A stretch of 47,500 nucleotides of DNA from contig JACVTC010000039.1 in assembly GCA_016946835.1 (NCBI GenBank), forward strand, positions 352,501 through 400,000. The letters run 5' to 3'. Each line of letters opens with the position of its first letter. Positions within the stretch are counted from its first letter, which is position 1. The notes beneath the pieces are model-generated. The model saw only the letters and a program-made list of their open reading frames with translations, was not told the DNA's origin and ran no database searches. Shown here one piece after another: positions 35,715 through 47,500 of the stretch. Origin of the DNA: Neocallimastix lanati (nom. inval.). Lineage: Eukaryota > Neocallimastigomycota > Neocallimastigomycetes > Neocallimastigales > Neocallimastigaceae. The position numbers and the translations under genes were made by a program.

Positions 35715-35931
35715 TGTTAGAATATGTGAAATATATGAAATAAGTGTCAAATGTATTTATAATGTATTGACACGTATTGTATTAAATTAAATGTATAAGC
35801 CACATATTATTCATATAAATACATGTAAACTCATAGAATTATACTTTGAGTAATTCTTGAGTAATTCATAAGTATAAAACATATTAATAAAGTTGACATA
35901 ATCATTAACCACAAATTCCAGACTGTTAACA
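35715..35931 (+). repeat. 3' LTR
   Basis: 217 bp, identical to the 5' LTR at every position by direct reading, and followed by ATTAT. Confidence 0.95.
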
Positions 35932-36064
35932 ATTATTATTATTATTATTACTATAGTTTTTTTTTTTTTTTTTTTTTTTTTTATTATTATTTAATTGTGT
36001 TTTTTCTAAAAGAGAAAAGAGCTTTACCTTTCCCTCCCTCTATTGGTGAGTGAAAATGTTATGA

Positions 36065-36165
36065 ATTTTACACTGGTAAAGGTGGTTCTTTTAAAAAAAT
36101 GGAGAAAAAAAAAAAAAGAAAAAACGATTTTACTCAGGTAAAGGTGGTTTTTTTAAAAAAATGGA
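36065..36165 (+). repeat. Direct repeat of 39 bases around GGTAAAGGTGG
   Basis: Copies at 36065-36103 and 36127-36165 differ at about three positions. Each holds TGGTAAAGGTGG or AGGTAAAGGTGG, then T and A runs and ATGG. The GGTAAAG core could serve as a 5' splice site. Confidence 0.6.
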
Positions 36166-36322
36166 AAAAAAAAACTCCAACTGTATTATCTTTTTTTTTT
36201 TTTTTACTTAGGGATAATATCACGTTGTAGACGTCATACATGGAATAAAGAATGTTAAAAAAAAAAATGAAAAAAAAAAAAATTTTTTTTTAAACAGATA
36301 TATTAGATAAATTCCCATCAAG

Positions 36323-36357
<35 letters not shown>

Positions 36358-36952
36358 CAATGATAAAAAACTTTTTTATTTGAGATAGGGATATAGCAAG
36401 GAAAAAATCTGTTAAAGGGTAAGACTTTATATAAGGTAAAAAAAAAAAAAAATAAATATTTGAGAAAACCCAGAGACGACCTATAGCTTAACTTTTATAT
36501 ATATAATATATATATATATATATCATGAATATTAGCATTGGTTTCCGATTCCGATTGGATACTTTCATATCAGATGTAGATATAAAATTCGATGCTCGTA
36601 TTGCCATTGCTACCAATAGGATTATTGAAGATGACATGTCCTGTCCAGAACGAATATCCTTGTTGTTTATAAGAAAAAAAAAAAAAAAAAAAAAAAAAAA
36701 GAAAATAGTCATCCTCGTTTGGAATCATTGACTTTCTAAATAGCTATCTTTTTTCTCTGAATTCTGAATGAAAAAAATATTTTAAGGATATTAAAAATTC
36801 TTTATGAAAAATTGTTTGGAATTCTGGTAAAATATGGTCCAATATGTAATGTAAACGCTGTTATCATAGTTTTGATTAATATTATAGAATCAAGTTCCGA
36901 TTTCTGATAGTAGTCGTTAACAAATGGGTATAGAATATTAAATAATAAAGAC

Positions 36953-37131
<179 letters not shown>

Positions 37132-37495
37132 TTTTTATTAATATTAGTAATAGTATTAATAGTGAAAATTAGGAATATTAATATTAGTGATAGTTGAAAA
37201 AAAAAAATAGTAATATCCATAACTAATAATGTGGTGAATAGGTTCAAATTTTTTTAACCTAATAAGTTTGTTGAAGATTTATATATAAATATATATAATT
37301 AGTTAACATTAAAATAATATATATATATATATATTATTAAGATAATTTTTTTTTCTTATCCTCAGGAATTATGGAATATTCATCAAACCAAAAAATATCA
37401 AATGTTATAAATTCATCGCTACTATTCTTTCATTATTTCCAATGAAAAATATTGGTTTTGATAGTAGTGATGATATATATATACCCGTAAAACAG

Positions 37496-37531
<36 letters not shown>

Positions 37532-37559
37532 TTTATTTTATTTTATTTTTGAAAAAATA

Positions 37560-37778
37560 TAACAAAGTATTTAGAAAAAAAAAAAAGTATTTAGAAAAAA
37601 AAATCATTTAAAAAAAAATCATTTAAAAAAAAATCATTTAAAAAAAAAATCATTTAAAAAAAAATCATTTAAAAAAAAATCATTTAAAAAAAAATCATTT
37701 AAAAAAAAAAAAAAAACAAAAGCTTTAAAAAAAAGAAAATTACTTTTAAAAAAAAAGTATTTTTTAAAAAAAAAATTT

Positions 37779-37810
<32 letters not shown>

Positions 37811-37890
37811 TTTAAAAAAAAAAATGTATTTTAAAAAAAAATGTATTTAAAAAAAATGTATTTTAAAAAAAAAAAGTATTTTAAAAAAAA
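37560..37890. repeat. ATCATTTAAAAAAAA and GTATTTTAAAAAAA tandems
   Basis: About seven copies of A8-TCATTT (15-16 bases, 37598-37700) are followed by five or six copies of GTATTT(T)-A(n). Confidence 0.85.
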
Positions 37891-38013
37891 TTTTCAATTA
37901 TATGACTATCTTTTCTTTTCTTTTCTTTTCTTTTCTTCTCAAAATGATCTTAATCAAAAAAGTTTACTTATACTCTACGAACTTATTTATTCTACTTAAC
38001 TTTTTCCTATTGT

Positions 38014-38051
<38 letters not shown>

Positions 38052-38133
38052 AAAAAAAAATTTTTTTTTCTTTTTTCATTATAGACCAAAGAAGCGGAAC
38101 AACTTAATTTTAAAAATAAGGAAAAATGTTAAT

Positions 38134-38180
38134 GTAGGTATGTAGGTATGTAAGTAGGTAGGTAGGTAGGTAGGTAGGTA
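38134..38180. repeat. (GTAG)n microsatellite
   Basis: GTATGTAGGTATGTAAGTAG passes into pure GTAG repeats, a rare G-containing microsatellite in this window. Confidence 0.85.
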
Positions 38181-38850
38181 GATATCAAGGTTATTTATTT
38201 ATCTCCATCTCCATTTTTTTGTGAAATTTTTTGTCAGAGGAAAAAAAAAAAAATTAAATGAAATGACTTTTTGAAATTAGTACAAAAAAAAGAAAAAAAA
38301 AATTGTACTAAATACTTGTGATTAAACCAAAAAAAAAAAAAAAAACTTTTTTATACCTTTTTTTCTTGTCTTCTTCTTCTTCTTCTTCTTCTTCTTCTTC
38401 TTTTTTTTTTTTTTTTTTTATGTTTTTTATGTTATTATGAAAAACCTTTTTTAACATTTAAGCTAGGGGTAGGAACCATCGACCAAGCACTAATTCTAAT
38501 CCATCCATCCATTTACATACTTTGAAAAGAGCCTTTTTCAAGTGATGCATTCGATTAGATTTTAGAGTCTATTATTATTGCTAAAGAGTAACAATGAACA
38601 ATAAAAAATAAATTAAAAAAAAAAAATTCATTAGATACAATTTTAACTCTTTTTTCAGTTATTTTTTTTTTCATAACTAACCAATAGTTACCATATCTTT
38701 CAACTTTAAACCTAATATTCTATAATTTTTTTTTTTTTTGTAATGATTTTTAAAATTTTTAATAAAAATTTTTATATATAAACTATTAAAATTAAAAAAA
38801 AAAAAAATATTATATTAATATGGAAAATTACTTTATCCTAAGGGTTAACG

Positions 38851-38901
<51 letters not shown>

Positions 38902-39490
38902 GAGTTTATTTGAAGGTGATATTTCCTGGATTGCATAATATTAACCAGTTTAAAAAAAAAAGAATAAATTGAAAGATTACTTCAAGGATTCGCACATTTA
39001 TCAATATAAATTATAATAGAACGATTACTCTGAACCTACTTACTGTATTTCACTATCTCGGATAATCTTTTTGTAATGCTAACTCCTTCTTCTCAAATAC
39101 TCAATATTTTAACCTCTATACTAACTGGAATATTAGATATTAATGATGGGAACACTGAAAATCGTGACAAACTTATTTTCAGTTCTTTTAAAGATCTAAC
39201 AAGGGTTCAGCTATTCTATTACTCCATGCTTACTATTTAAAAAAGAAAAATTATCTCATGATAAACCTTTTTATTTATTTTTGTTATAAAAAGATTAAAA
39301 AAAAAAGAAAGAAAAAAAAAATTTTTTTTTTTAAACATAGAGGTGATTTTATTTATCTTAATTTTTAAAAGCGTTCTGTGAACTAACTCTCCAAAAGAAA
39401 TAAAAATGTTTCTTTCTAATTATGTTAGATCATTACCCCCAGCAATTAGATCAATTAAATACGAGAAGTTTAAATTTAGTTTTTTTTTTT

Positions 39491-39866
39491 TTTTTTAATA
39501 AAAATTTATTCAACTGTCTATCTCTAAAAATCTTTATTAGAAAAAAAAAAAAATTTTTTTTTTTTTTTTATTAAAATATTTATTATCAAATTGACTCTTT
39601 TTTTTTTTTTTTTTCCTGATACTATTAATATATATTCTTGTTTATTAGATTATATAAAATAATACAAATAATACAAATAATACAAATAATACTAATAATA
39701 CTAATAAAACTAATAATAATAATAAAACTAATAATAATAATAAAACTAATAATACTACTACTACTACTATTAATAATAATAATAATTAAAAAAAAAAAAA
39801 AAAAAAGAGTCACGTCACATAAAAATACAATTTTATTTTTTTTTTTTTTTTATTTTTTTTATTTTA

Positions 39867-39899
<33 letters not shown>

Positions 39900-40195
39900 A
39901 TTTTTTTTTTTTTTTATTTTCTTTTTTAATATTTTATTTTTTTTATATAATTTTTGTTTCATTTACTTATTTTTTATACACATTTCATTTAACTATATAC
40001 AATATACATTAACATTTAATTTTTTTTTTTTAAAAAAAAAATTTTTTTTGATAGTTTATATAAAATAATTTATTAAAAATTATAAAATCATTATAAAAAA
40101 AAAAAAATTTTGATTTTTGAAATATTTATTCATTTTATTTAACTTTACTATATGATTAAAAAAAAAAAAATTTTTTTTTTTTTTATTTTTTTAAA
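39491..40195. other. Homopolymer-rich spacer
   Basis: T and A runs, an ACTAATAAT array (39655-39790) and T-rich DNA. It lies downstream of the kinase gene on the minus strand. No gene was seen. Confidence 0.65.
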
Positions 40196-40470
40196 TTAAT
40201 AAATATAATTTGATTCATTTATTACTTTTTCTATATGTTTATTTAATAAATTTAATAAGGCCATGGAGGAGGCTTCATATCCTTTACCAAAAAGATGCAT
40301 ATGATTTAAATGATGATAAAGTTCATATAAATTCATACGCATTTCAAATCCTTTTTTCTTTGGAAAATGTTTAAAGTATTCTTCATAAAAGACTAAATTT
40401 TAATAATAATATATTCATTTATTATATATCCATTATTAGTTATTTATATACATAGAAATGAGGAAAAAAA

Positions 40471-40516
<46 letters not shown>

Positions 40517-40934
40517 CTGCTATAATTAATATATTATTTAATTAAATTATTAATTCATCTTTTAGTCTATTTATTTATTTATTTATTTATCTATTTATAG
40601 TTTAATAAAAAAAAAAAAGAAATATCTATATCAATATATATAATTAAATGCTATTTACATGGTCCAAAACCTCCAAACATACGCATAATACCTAATTCGT
40701 ATTCATGGTCACCCTTTATATATATATTATTTTATTTTTTAAAATTTTAAATTTATAGATATTTAGAAATCATTTATTATTTTATTAATAAATTAAAAAA
40801 AAATTATAATAAAAAAAAAATTATAATAAAAAAAAAATTATAATAAAAAAAAAATAGTTAACTTACATAAGTCACAGCTGGATCATAAATTACTGGTTGT
40901 CCAGTTTCTTTATATTATATATAAGTTTAAAATA

Positions 40935-40979
<45 letters not shown>

Positions 40980-41084
40980 AATAATGATAAAAAAAAATTT
41001 TTTTTTTAATAATAATTTGCTTATTAACAATTCTTTATTGAATAAATAAACATATTTATATAATTGTTTAATAAATATATATAT

Positions 41085-41119
<35 letters not shown>

Positions 41120-41603
41120 GATAAATAATATAATACTTACTTGAATTAACACCCCAATTTCCACTCCCTAAAAATTTAATATAACGATATAAAATGAATA
41201 TATAAGAATAAATATAAATAATATATAGAAGAAAAATAATTTTTTTTTTAAGAATTAAAAATTTAGAAATTAAAATATAAAAAGAATATATAGTATTAAT
41301 ATTATTATAAAAAATATATATATATATATAATTTATATTAGTATAGGAATTATTTATCATTTCTAAATTACTTCATATATTATAAAAATTAATATATATA
41401 TATTTTTTTTAAATATACATATATATATATATATTCAAAATAAAAAAAAAAAAAAAAAAACTTATTACTAACAATGAAATTTTAATTCAACATATAAAAT
41501 TATATAAATAATATATTATCTTATATTTTCAATTTTAATTTTATTATTTAATTATTAATATCATTAATATTTATAACTTTTTCTTTTCTTCTAATAATAA
41601 AAA

Positions 41604-41660
<57 letters not shown>

Positions 41661-42358
41661 AAACTTACATAAATCACCATGTACAAGAGATAATTGTGGA
41701 TAATAATTTTTAAATAATAAATCCAAATGTTGAACTAAAAAATCTCCTTTTTCTTTAAAAACTTTAGGATTTGAAGAAGTAGATATACAGTGATGGAGGA
41801 TTGGAATGAATCTTCTTTTTTTCAAAAATTCTACCCAATCACTTTCATAAAAATTATCTTGACGTGTATTACCACACATAGTGGGAATACAAAATCCATA
41901 TTTTAAATTGAGGGGCACATGTTGATGCATTTTTGCTAAACTTTTAGCCAATTTGATTTGAGTTTCACGAGAATTATTTGTTGTTAAAGGAATATATGTA
42001 ATGATAAGAAAAGCTCCTCCTTTTTTACTTTCATTTAAATAATCATAACCAATGGGTTCTGGTGCAAATCCTTTTACAGCATTATTAATTTCTTCCAATC
42101 CTTTACTTTCTGCCATAAACATATCATAGGCATTATTATTCTTATTTATCTTTTTTTTTTTTAGAATTTTCATTTTTTTTTTTTTTTATTAATTTAATTT
42201 TTTATGTGAATTAATTTTTAATTTATCCATTATTTTATCATATTATAATATATTATTTATTATAATTAAATAATTAGAGAAAAAAAAATAAAAATATTAA
42301 ATTTTAGTGTTTTTATATTATATTTATAAACATTTCATTTAGTCAAAATATTTATTTA

Positions 42359-42415
<57 letters not shown>

Positions 42416-42814
42416 GTTATTATTATTAGTAGTAGCAGTAGTATTATTAATTAATATATGAACATTTTATTTAAACATCGACAATTAAAAAAAATGGTAA
42501 AAAAAAAAAGATTTATATTGTATCATTTATCATTTATTTTATTTTATTTCACTTTGTTATACTTTCTTTATATTATTTATTTTTTATTTTATTTTATTTT
42601 TTTTATTGTATTTTATTTATATTTTTTTATTTTTTTTTTTTTTAAAAAAAAAAAAAATAATTACTTTAACAAAGAAATCACCTTTATTAGTTACATATCG
42701 ATAAGCTTCATTAATACAACCTCCTTTCACAGAATTAATTGAAGAGACTTCAATTTCATCATCATAATCTTTGAGAGTCTTTAAAATTGACTTTGGAATT
42801 TTCAAAACACCCAT
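40196..42814 (-). CDS. FN3K: Fructosamine/ketosamine-3-kinase
   Basis: Six exons, minus strand: 42814-42665, 42149-41669, 41167-41141, 40907-40867, 40713-40659 and 40392-40196, with introns GT..AG. They total 951 bases and 316 residues, the usual family length. Motifs: glycine-loop GGCINEAYRY, lysine in GDFFVK, catalytic HGDLWSGN formed across the exon 2/3 junction, DPA (metal-binding Asp) in exon 4, ELGIMRMFGGF in exon 5, and YELYHHLNHMHLFGKGY near the C-terminus. The family phosphorylates C3 of sugar amines on glycated proteins or metabolites so that they break down (protein deglycation), in the cytosol. The loop cysteine (residue 33), where some relatives form a redox-sensitive disulfide, is present. 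Exon 3 is only 27 bases. Intron 2 holds a T45 tract. No frameshift was found. Confidence 0.95.
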
Positions 42815-44050
42815 TTTATCATTTATGTAATATATTACTTTTTTATATATATATATATAATTTAAAAATATATTATATATTTTAGAAAAAAAAAAAGTTT
42901 TTTTAAATTATTTGATTTTTAATATAAATAAATAAAATTAAATTTAAATATTTAATTAAAAAATAAATAATAAAATAAAAAATTTTTAAAAATACTTAAC
43001 CATCATTAAACATTTTTCAAATATTCTCATTTAATTTGTATTACTGCCTAAATATAATAAATGAAATATTCAATTTATATAATGAACAATACATAAAACA
43101 ATAAAAATAAAAAAAATTTATTGTTTTATCTGCAAAATAAAAAAAAAAAAAAAAAAAAAAAATAATTTAAAAAAAAACATTTTTCCTTAAATAAAAAAAA
43201 TTTAAAATAATCATTTGATCTTATGATATTGTATTAAATTATGTATTTTCTAACAAGTAACATTAATAAATATATTTAATGTTTTTAAATTCACCCTCAT
43301 GTCTTGAAAAATTGTTATCATAAGATTCAATTGACCATTGTAATTATTAGAAAGAAAAGCAAAATAAAAAAAAAAAGAAAGAAAGAAAAAAACCTAATAA
43401 TAATCAATATTAAATTAAAAAAAGGTATTACCTTCATTAATTTTTGATGTAAGGTATAAATAAAATAATAATAATAATAACTGTATAAACTATAAAATTT
43501 TACAAAGAAACTGATGAAAAAAAAAAAAGAAAAAAAAAAAGCTTATATATATATAGATATATAGATATATAACAATTAAAATAATTAATAGTAATAATAA
43601 TAATAATAATAATGCTCATCGCTTCAATATAATAAATTTTAAAATTTTTATTTATTTATTATTATTATATTTTATTTTATTTTTTTATTTTTGATTATTA
43701 TTGTCATTTTTATTTTATTTATTTTATTTATTTTATTTAATTAATAGATATAGAATTAAAAATTAATTTATTTAACATATTTATAAAAAATTTTTTTTTT
43801 GTTGTTGTTGTTGTTAAAAAGGTTCTATATTAATTTTTATTTTTTATTTATTTATTTATTATAATTATTAATATTTATTTTTATTTATTAATTTATTTAT
43901 TTATTTATTATCCATTTGTTCATTTATTTATTTATGTTTTTTTAATATTAATGTTCATTATTTTTATTTTTATTTTAGTTATTTTTTTTTTTTTTTTTTT
44001 TTTTGCCATCTATTAAGTTATTTGTTTCATTATGAATAATTATGATGATA
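42815..44050. other. Spacer between kinase and Asn-rich gene
   Basis: AT-rich, with homopolymers, (GTT)n at 43800-43815 and TTTA repeats. A 14-codon minus-strand frame at 43030-42986 and the candidate exons at 43.03-43.48 kb are the only coding-like parts. Confidence 0.5.
43027..43480 (-). other. Candidate spliced minus-strand coding segments
   Basis: Three pieces can be joined in frame on the minus strand. One ends YTLHQKLMK at 43432 before GTAATA. The second is a 33-codon exon at 43393-43295 that contains NNYNGQLNLMITIFQDMR, after TTATTAG and before GTGAAT. The third starts at 43047 after ATTTAG (AVIQIK, stop). The first intron would be only 38 bases, which is marginal. Only the middle piece reads like real protein. 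It may be a small gene, an unrecognised upstream part of the kinase transcript, or chance. Confidence 0.25.
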
Positions 44051-44640
44051 TTATATTATGCTATTTAAATTGAAATTTTGAATAGCATAATTAATAATTT
44101 GATCTAATTCTTTGAAATTTCTTTTCAGAGTTGCCTTTCCATCTTTCATATTAAATTTTCTCTCGTAGTTTGAATTATTATTATTACTTTGACTATTAGT
44201 ATTATTTTTTGTAGTTGTAGTATAAGTAGTAGTTGTATTATTAGTATTGATATTTGTATTAGTATTCGTATTTTTAGTATTAATATTAGTATTTGTATTA
44301 GTATATGTGTTTGTATTAAAACGATCATGAGAATGATATATTTGTGGGGAAGTTCTATTATTTATAATTTTTTCTTGAGCAATAGATTGATAGGTTTGGG
44401 ATTGAATGTCTCTTTTTCCTGTTAATTTTTGATTTGTGGGAACAAAGATGGCTTCATTAGATAAATATTTAATAGAGACGACTGGAAAAGTTTTATTATG
44501 AGGATTTAAATGTTGAATTCCATTGAGTGCTTGTGAAAAAAGAGTAGATGGAATGTTTCTGTTTCCAGTTCCAAATCTATTTCCATTTCCATTTTTTCCA
44601 TTATCACATTTTTTATAATTTTCATTATTACTACTGTAAA

Positions 44641-44706
<66 letters not shown>

Positions 44707-45004
44707 AACCAATATCAGAATAGTTATTGTTACTATTGTAATATGGTTTAAAATGATTTAATTTTAATGATTTTTCTCTAGAGAAGTCATTTAGATTATT
44801 TTTATTTTTTCTCTCTGTGATATCTTTTTCTTTTAATAACTTAAGTTCATTCCTTATTTTATTCGAAAGTTCATTGATGTAATCATTTGATGTACCATCA
44901 TTTTCAAAATTTTCTTTTTTTATGTTAATTTTGTTAAAATTGTCATAATTAATATTAATATCATTATTATTATTATTACTATTATTATAATTTTTATAAT
45001 TTTT

Positions 45005-45039
<35 letters not shown>

Positions 45040-46231
45040 AATTATTATAATTACAATTATTATTATGATTATGATTATAATTATTATCAAAACTATTATT
45101 ATTAAAATTATTATTATTGCAGCTGTAGTATCTATCCTCCATAAAGTCACTATTTATGCTATTAATTGAGTCCTCTGATAAGTATTTTCTAGAAATTTTA
45201 TTATAGGATCGATATAAATAGGATTTTAAATGACTCTCAAAATCTCTGATAAATTCATTCATATTATTGTTGAGATTAACAGTTTTATCACCGTTATATT
45301 TATCTTCTTTTCTTGGATCTCTATGATCACTAATTAAGTTATTCCGGACATTACCGTTATCGTCATTCCTTTTATTTTTAATATTGTTAATATTACAATT
45401 GCTATTACTATTACTATTATTAATATTTCTATTATTACTATTATTATTTCTATTATTATTATTACTATTATTTCTATTAATATTAGTATTAGTATTAGTT
45501 CTATTATTATTATTAATCAGGGAAGTTATATTTTTATTATTAGAACCTTCTTCGAGAACATTACTTGAATATTGATTTTTAGAGTTATCTAATAACTTAT
45601 CATCACTCTTTAAATAATCATTGAAATCCATTTTCTTTTTAGTGAAGACATTATTGGAATCCATTTTCTTTTTAGTGAAGACATCATTGGAGTCCATTTC
45701 CTTTTTGATGAAGAAATCGTTGGAGTCCATTTCCTTTTTAATGAAGACATCGTTGGAGTCCATTTCCTTTTTATTAAAAAGATCACCACTAGAAAGTCTA
45801 TGGTAATCCTTATCATAAAGGATATTACTATTGTTCCCATGGCTACTATTGTTATATCTAAAGAGGGGAGGACGATCAAATTCAGAATTAGAGCTGTAAT
45901 TATATCGAAATTTGGTATAATTAGAATTATTTGGCAGAAGCTTATTGAGACTCTGATTTCTCCTAATCTGATTTAAAATTTTATTGCCATAAATGAGTTG
46001 ATCGACCTCATCATTACTATCATATTTCTTTTTTATATCAGGACTGGTGTCATTACTTTTATCCTGGTTATTGCTGTTATTAAGTTGAAAAGCTTTATTA
46101 CTACCATAAATATTACTTTCATTAATTTTATTAGAGTAATCCTTATTATTGGTATTATTATCTTTAATATTTTTTTTAGAGATATTGTCATTATTATCAA
46201 GATTATTAAAGTTAGCATTATTATTACTATA

Positions 46232-46263
<32 letters not shown>

Positions 46264-46855
46264 CATTATTCTTATAATTGTCATTATTATTATTGTTGTT
46301 ATTGTAGTTGTTATTTAAATTATTATTAATATTTATATTATTATTTTTATTTATATTATTATTATTATAATAATAATTATTATTATTATTGTTGTTATTG
46401 TAGTTGTTATTATTAATATTATTATAGTTGTTATTATTTAAATTGTTATTATTATTATTGTTGTTATTGAAGTTTCTATTAGTATTATAATAGTTGTTAT
46501 TATTTAAATTATTATTATTTAGATTATTATTATTTAGATTATTATTATTATTTAGATTATTATTATTATAATTGTTATTGTTATTATTCATACAATTATT
46601 ATTTAGATTATTATTATAATAATTAATATTATTGTTATTCATATAATTATTACAATCATTATTACAATTATTATTATTATTATTATAATTATTATTACAA
46701 TTATTATTATTATTATTATAATTATTATTATTATTATAGTTATTATTACAATTATTATTATTATTATTATAATTATTATTATAGTTATAGTTATTATTAC
46801 AATTATTATTATTATTATTATTATAATTATTATTATTATTATTATTATTATTATA

Positions 46856-46888
<33 letters not shown>

Positions 46889-46988
46889 ATTATTATTATA
46901 GTTATAGTTATTATTACAATTATTATTATTATTATAATTATTATTATAGTTATAGTTATTATTACAATTATTATTATTATCATTATTA

Positions 46989-47064
<76 letters not shown>

Positions 47065-47387
47065 CAGTGTTGTTGTTATTATCATTATAATTATTATAAC
47101 CATTATTATTATTGTTGTTATAGTAATTGTTGTTGTTACAATCATTGCAGTTATTAATGTTATTATTATTTTCATTATTCATCAAATTACAATTTTCATT
47201 AGTATTATTACAATGATTGTTGCAACAATCATTATGATGACAACAATAATATTGATGAATATGATAGGTTAAATTTTCATTTCCATTCTTTACTACATCA
47301 TTAATTTGATTAACTTTTTTGATTATTATTATTATTGTTAAAATTATTAGTATTATAATTATTATTAATAAAATAATTCATTTTCAT
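44051..47387 (-). CDS. Asparagine-rich protein, 5' end frameshifted
   Basis: The main frame runs from TTG 47185 (first ATG 47182) to the stop at 44051, about 1043 residues. Its first third is almost pure poly-Asn with Tyr, Cys, Asp and Leu interspersed. It also has five 11-residue repeats KKEMDSNDVFI (45620-45780), a charged middle, further N-tracts, and a less repetitive C-terminal part (residues about 860-950, including NPHNKTFPVVSIKYLSNEAI). The frame is open upstream of 47182 as a Cys/His-rich stretch (YYCCHHNDCCNNHC) to about 47314. ATG at 47387 opens MKMNYFINNN and hits a stop just after an A6 run (47315-47320, complement). Removing one A in reading would link both, so the true start is probably 47387. 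Function unknown; N-rich tracts are common in regulatory and prion-like proteins. Confidence 0.75.
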
Positions 47388-47392
47388 ATGAA

Positions 47393-47424
<32 letters not shown>

Positions 47425-47500
47425 AATATTAATAGTAATAATAATAAGAAGAAGAAGAAGAAATTAGTATATGTATTAATAATAATAATAATTAATTAAA
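47388..47500. other. Upstream region of Asn-rich gene
   Basis: (AT)n at 47396-47419 and GAA repeats at 47448-47461. Nothing else was recognised. Confidence 0.6.

Larger units (their letters stand above)
31863..35931 (+). mobile_element. Non-autonomous copia-like LTR element
   Basis: Two 217-bp direct repeats, identical by eye at every position, bound 4069 bp. Termini are TGTTA...TAACA. ATTAT directly flanks both ends (31858-31862 and 35932-35936), an apparent 5-bp target duplication, though the target is itself an (ATT)n tract. A primer site directly follows the 5' LTR and a polypurine tract directly precedes the 3' LTR. No gag, protease, integrase or reverse transcriptase is present in the 3.6-kb interior, so movement would need proteins in trans. 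The interior holds one protein frame with a shifted extension (32858-33732) and a structured 3' non-coding part. Base composition is more even than that of its flanks. Identical LTRs imply recent insertion. Confidence 0.9.

Overview
The window is eukaryotic, extremely AT-rich DNA, dominated by A/T homopolymers, AAT/TAT microsatellites and AT minisatellites. It holds only a handful of genes, some split by very AT-rich GT..AG introns. Asn-rich low-complexity proteins, sparse genes with small exons, homopolymer-riddled spacers and a copia-type LTR unit together suggest an anaerobic gut fungus (Neocallimastigomycota). This is an inference from composition and gene style. A dictyostelid is the main alternative, but its genomes are much more gene-dense. 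No rRNA or tRNA gene was recognised.

Layout. 1-17419: about 17 kb without a confident gene, mostly simple repeats, with three small islands of more complex sequence (1.04, 10.99 and 13.74 kb). 17420-18959 (+): two-exon single-pass membrane protein with a Cys-containing outer part and a Ser/Asn/Tyr-rich tail. 19.57-21.56 kb and 30.2-31.46 kb: two arrays of one composite (TAAAA)n satellite that bracket a full-length ABCA-type transporter gene (23119-29148, +, two exons, 1937 aa). 31863-35931: a complete LTR-flanked element with two identical 217-bp LTRs, an apparent ATTAT target duplication, a primer site matching the anticodon arm of tRNA-Lys(CUU), and a polypurine tract. It has no gag or pol. 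It carries a reading frame for a secreted Cys-containing protein, with a membrane anchor in a shifted frame, then a 2-kb non-coding 3' part with repeated hairpins. 36.0-39.5 kb: scattered coding-like + strand fragments broken by homopolymers, perhaps a decayed or intron-rich gene. 40196-42814 (-): six-exon fructosamine/ketosamine-3-kinase. 43.0-43.5 kb (-): weak candidate spliced gene. 44051-47387 (-): very Asn-rich protein whose 5' end appears frameshifted in an A6 run.

The most unusual object is the LTR element. Its 3' half contains two hairpin families in which stem sequences vary with base pairing kept, while loops stay constant: three hairpins with loop GYGUGAAA and five with loop NAWCUAYAA (one of the five with an extra base). 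A third, two-copy double-stem motif and three AGGGGGAA tracts accompany them. That pattern suggests selection on RNA structure, for example recognition by proteins of a helper element. The genes otherwise look like independent housekeeping or cell-surface genes with no evident shared pathway.
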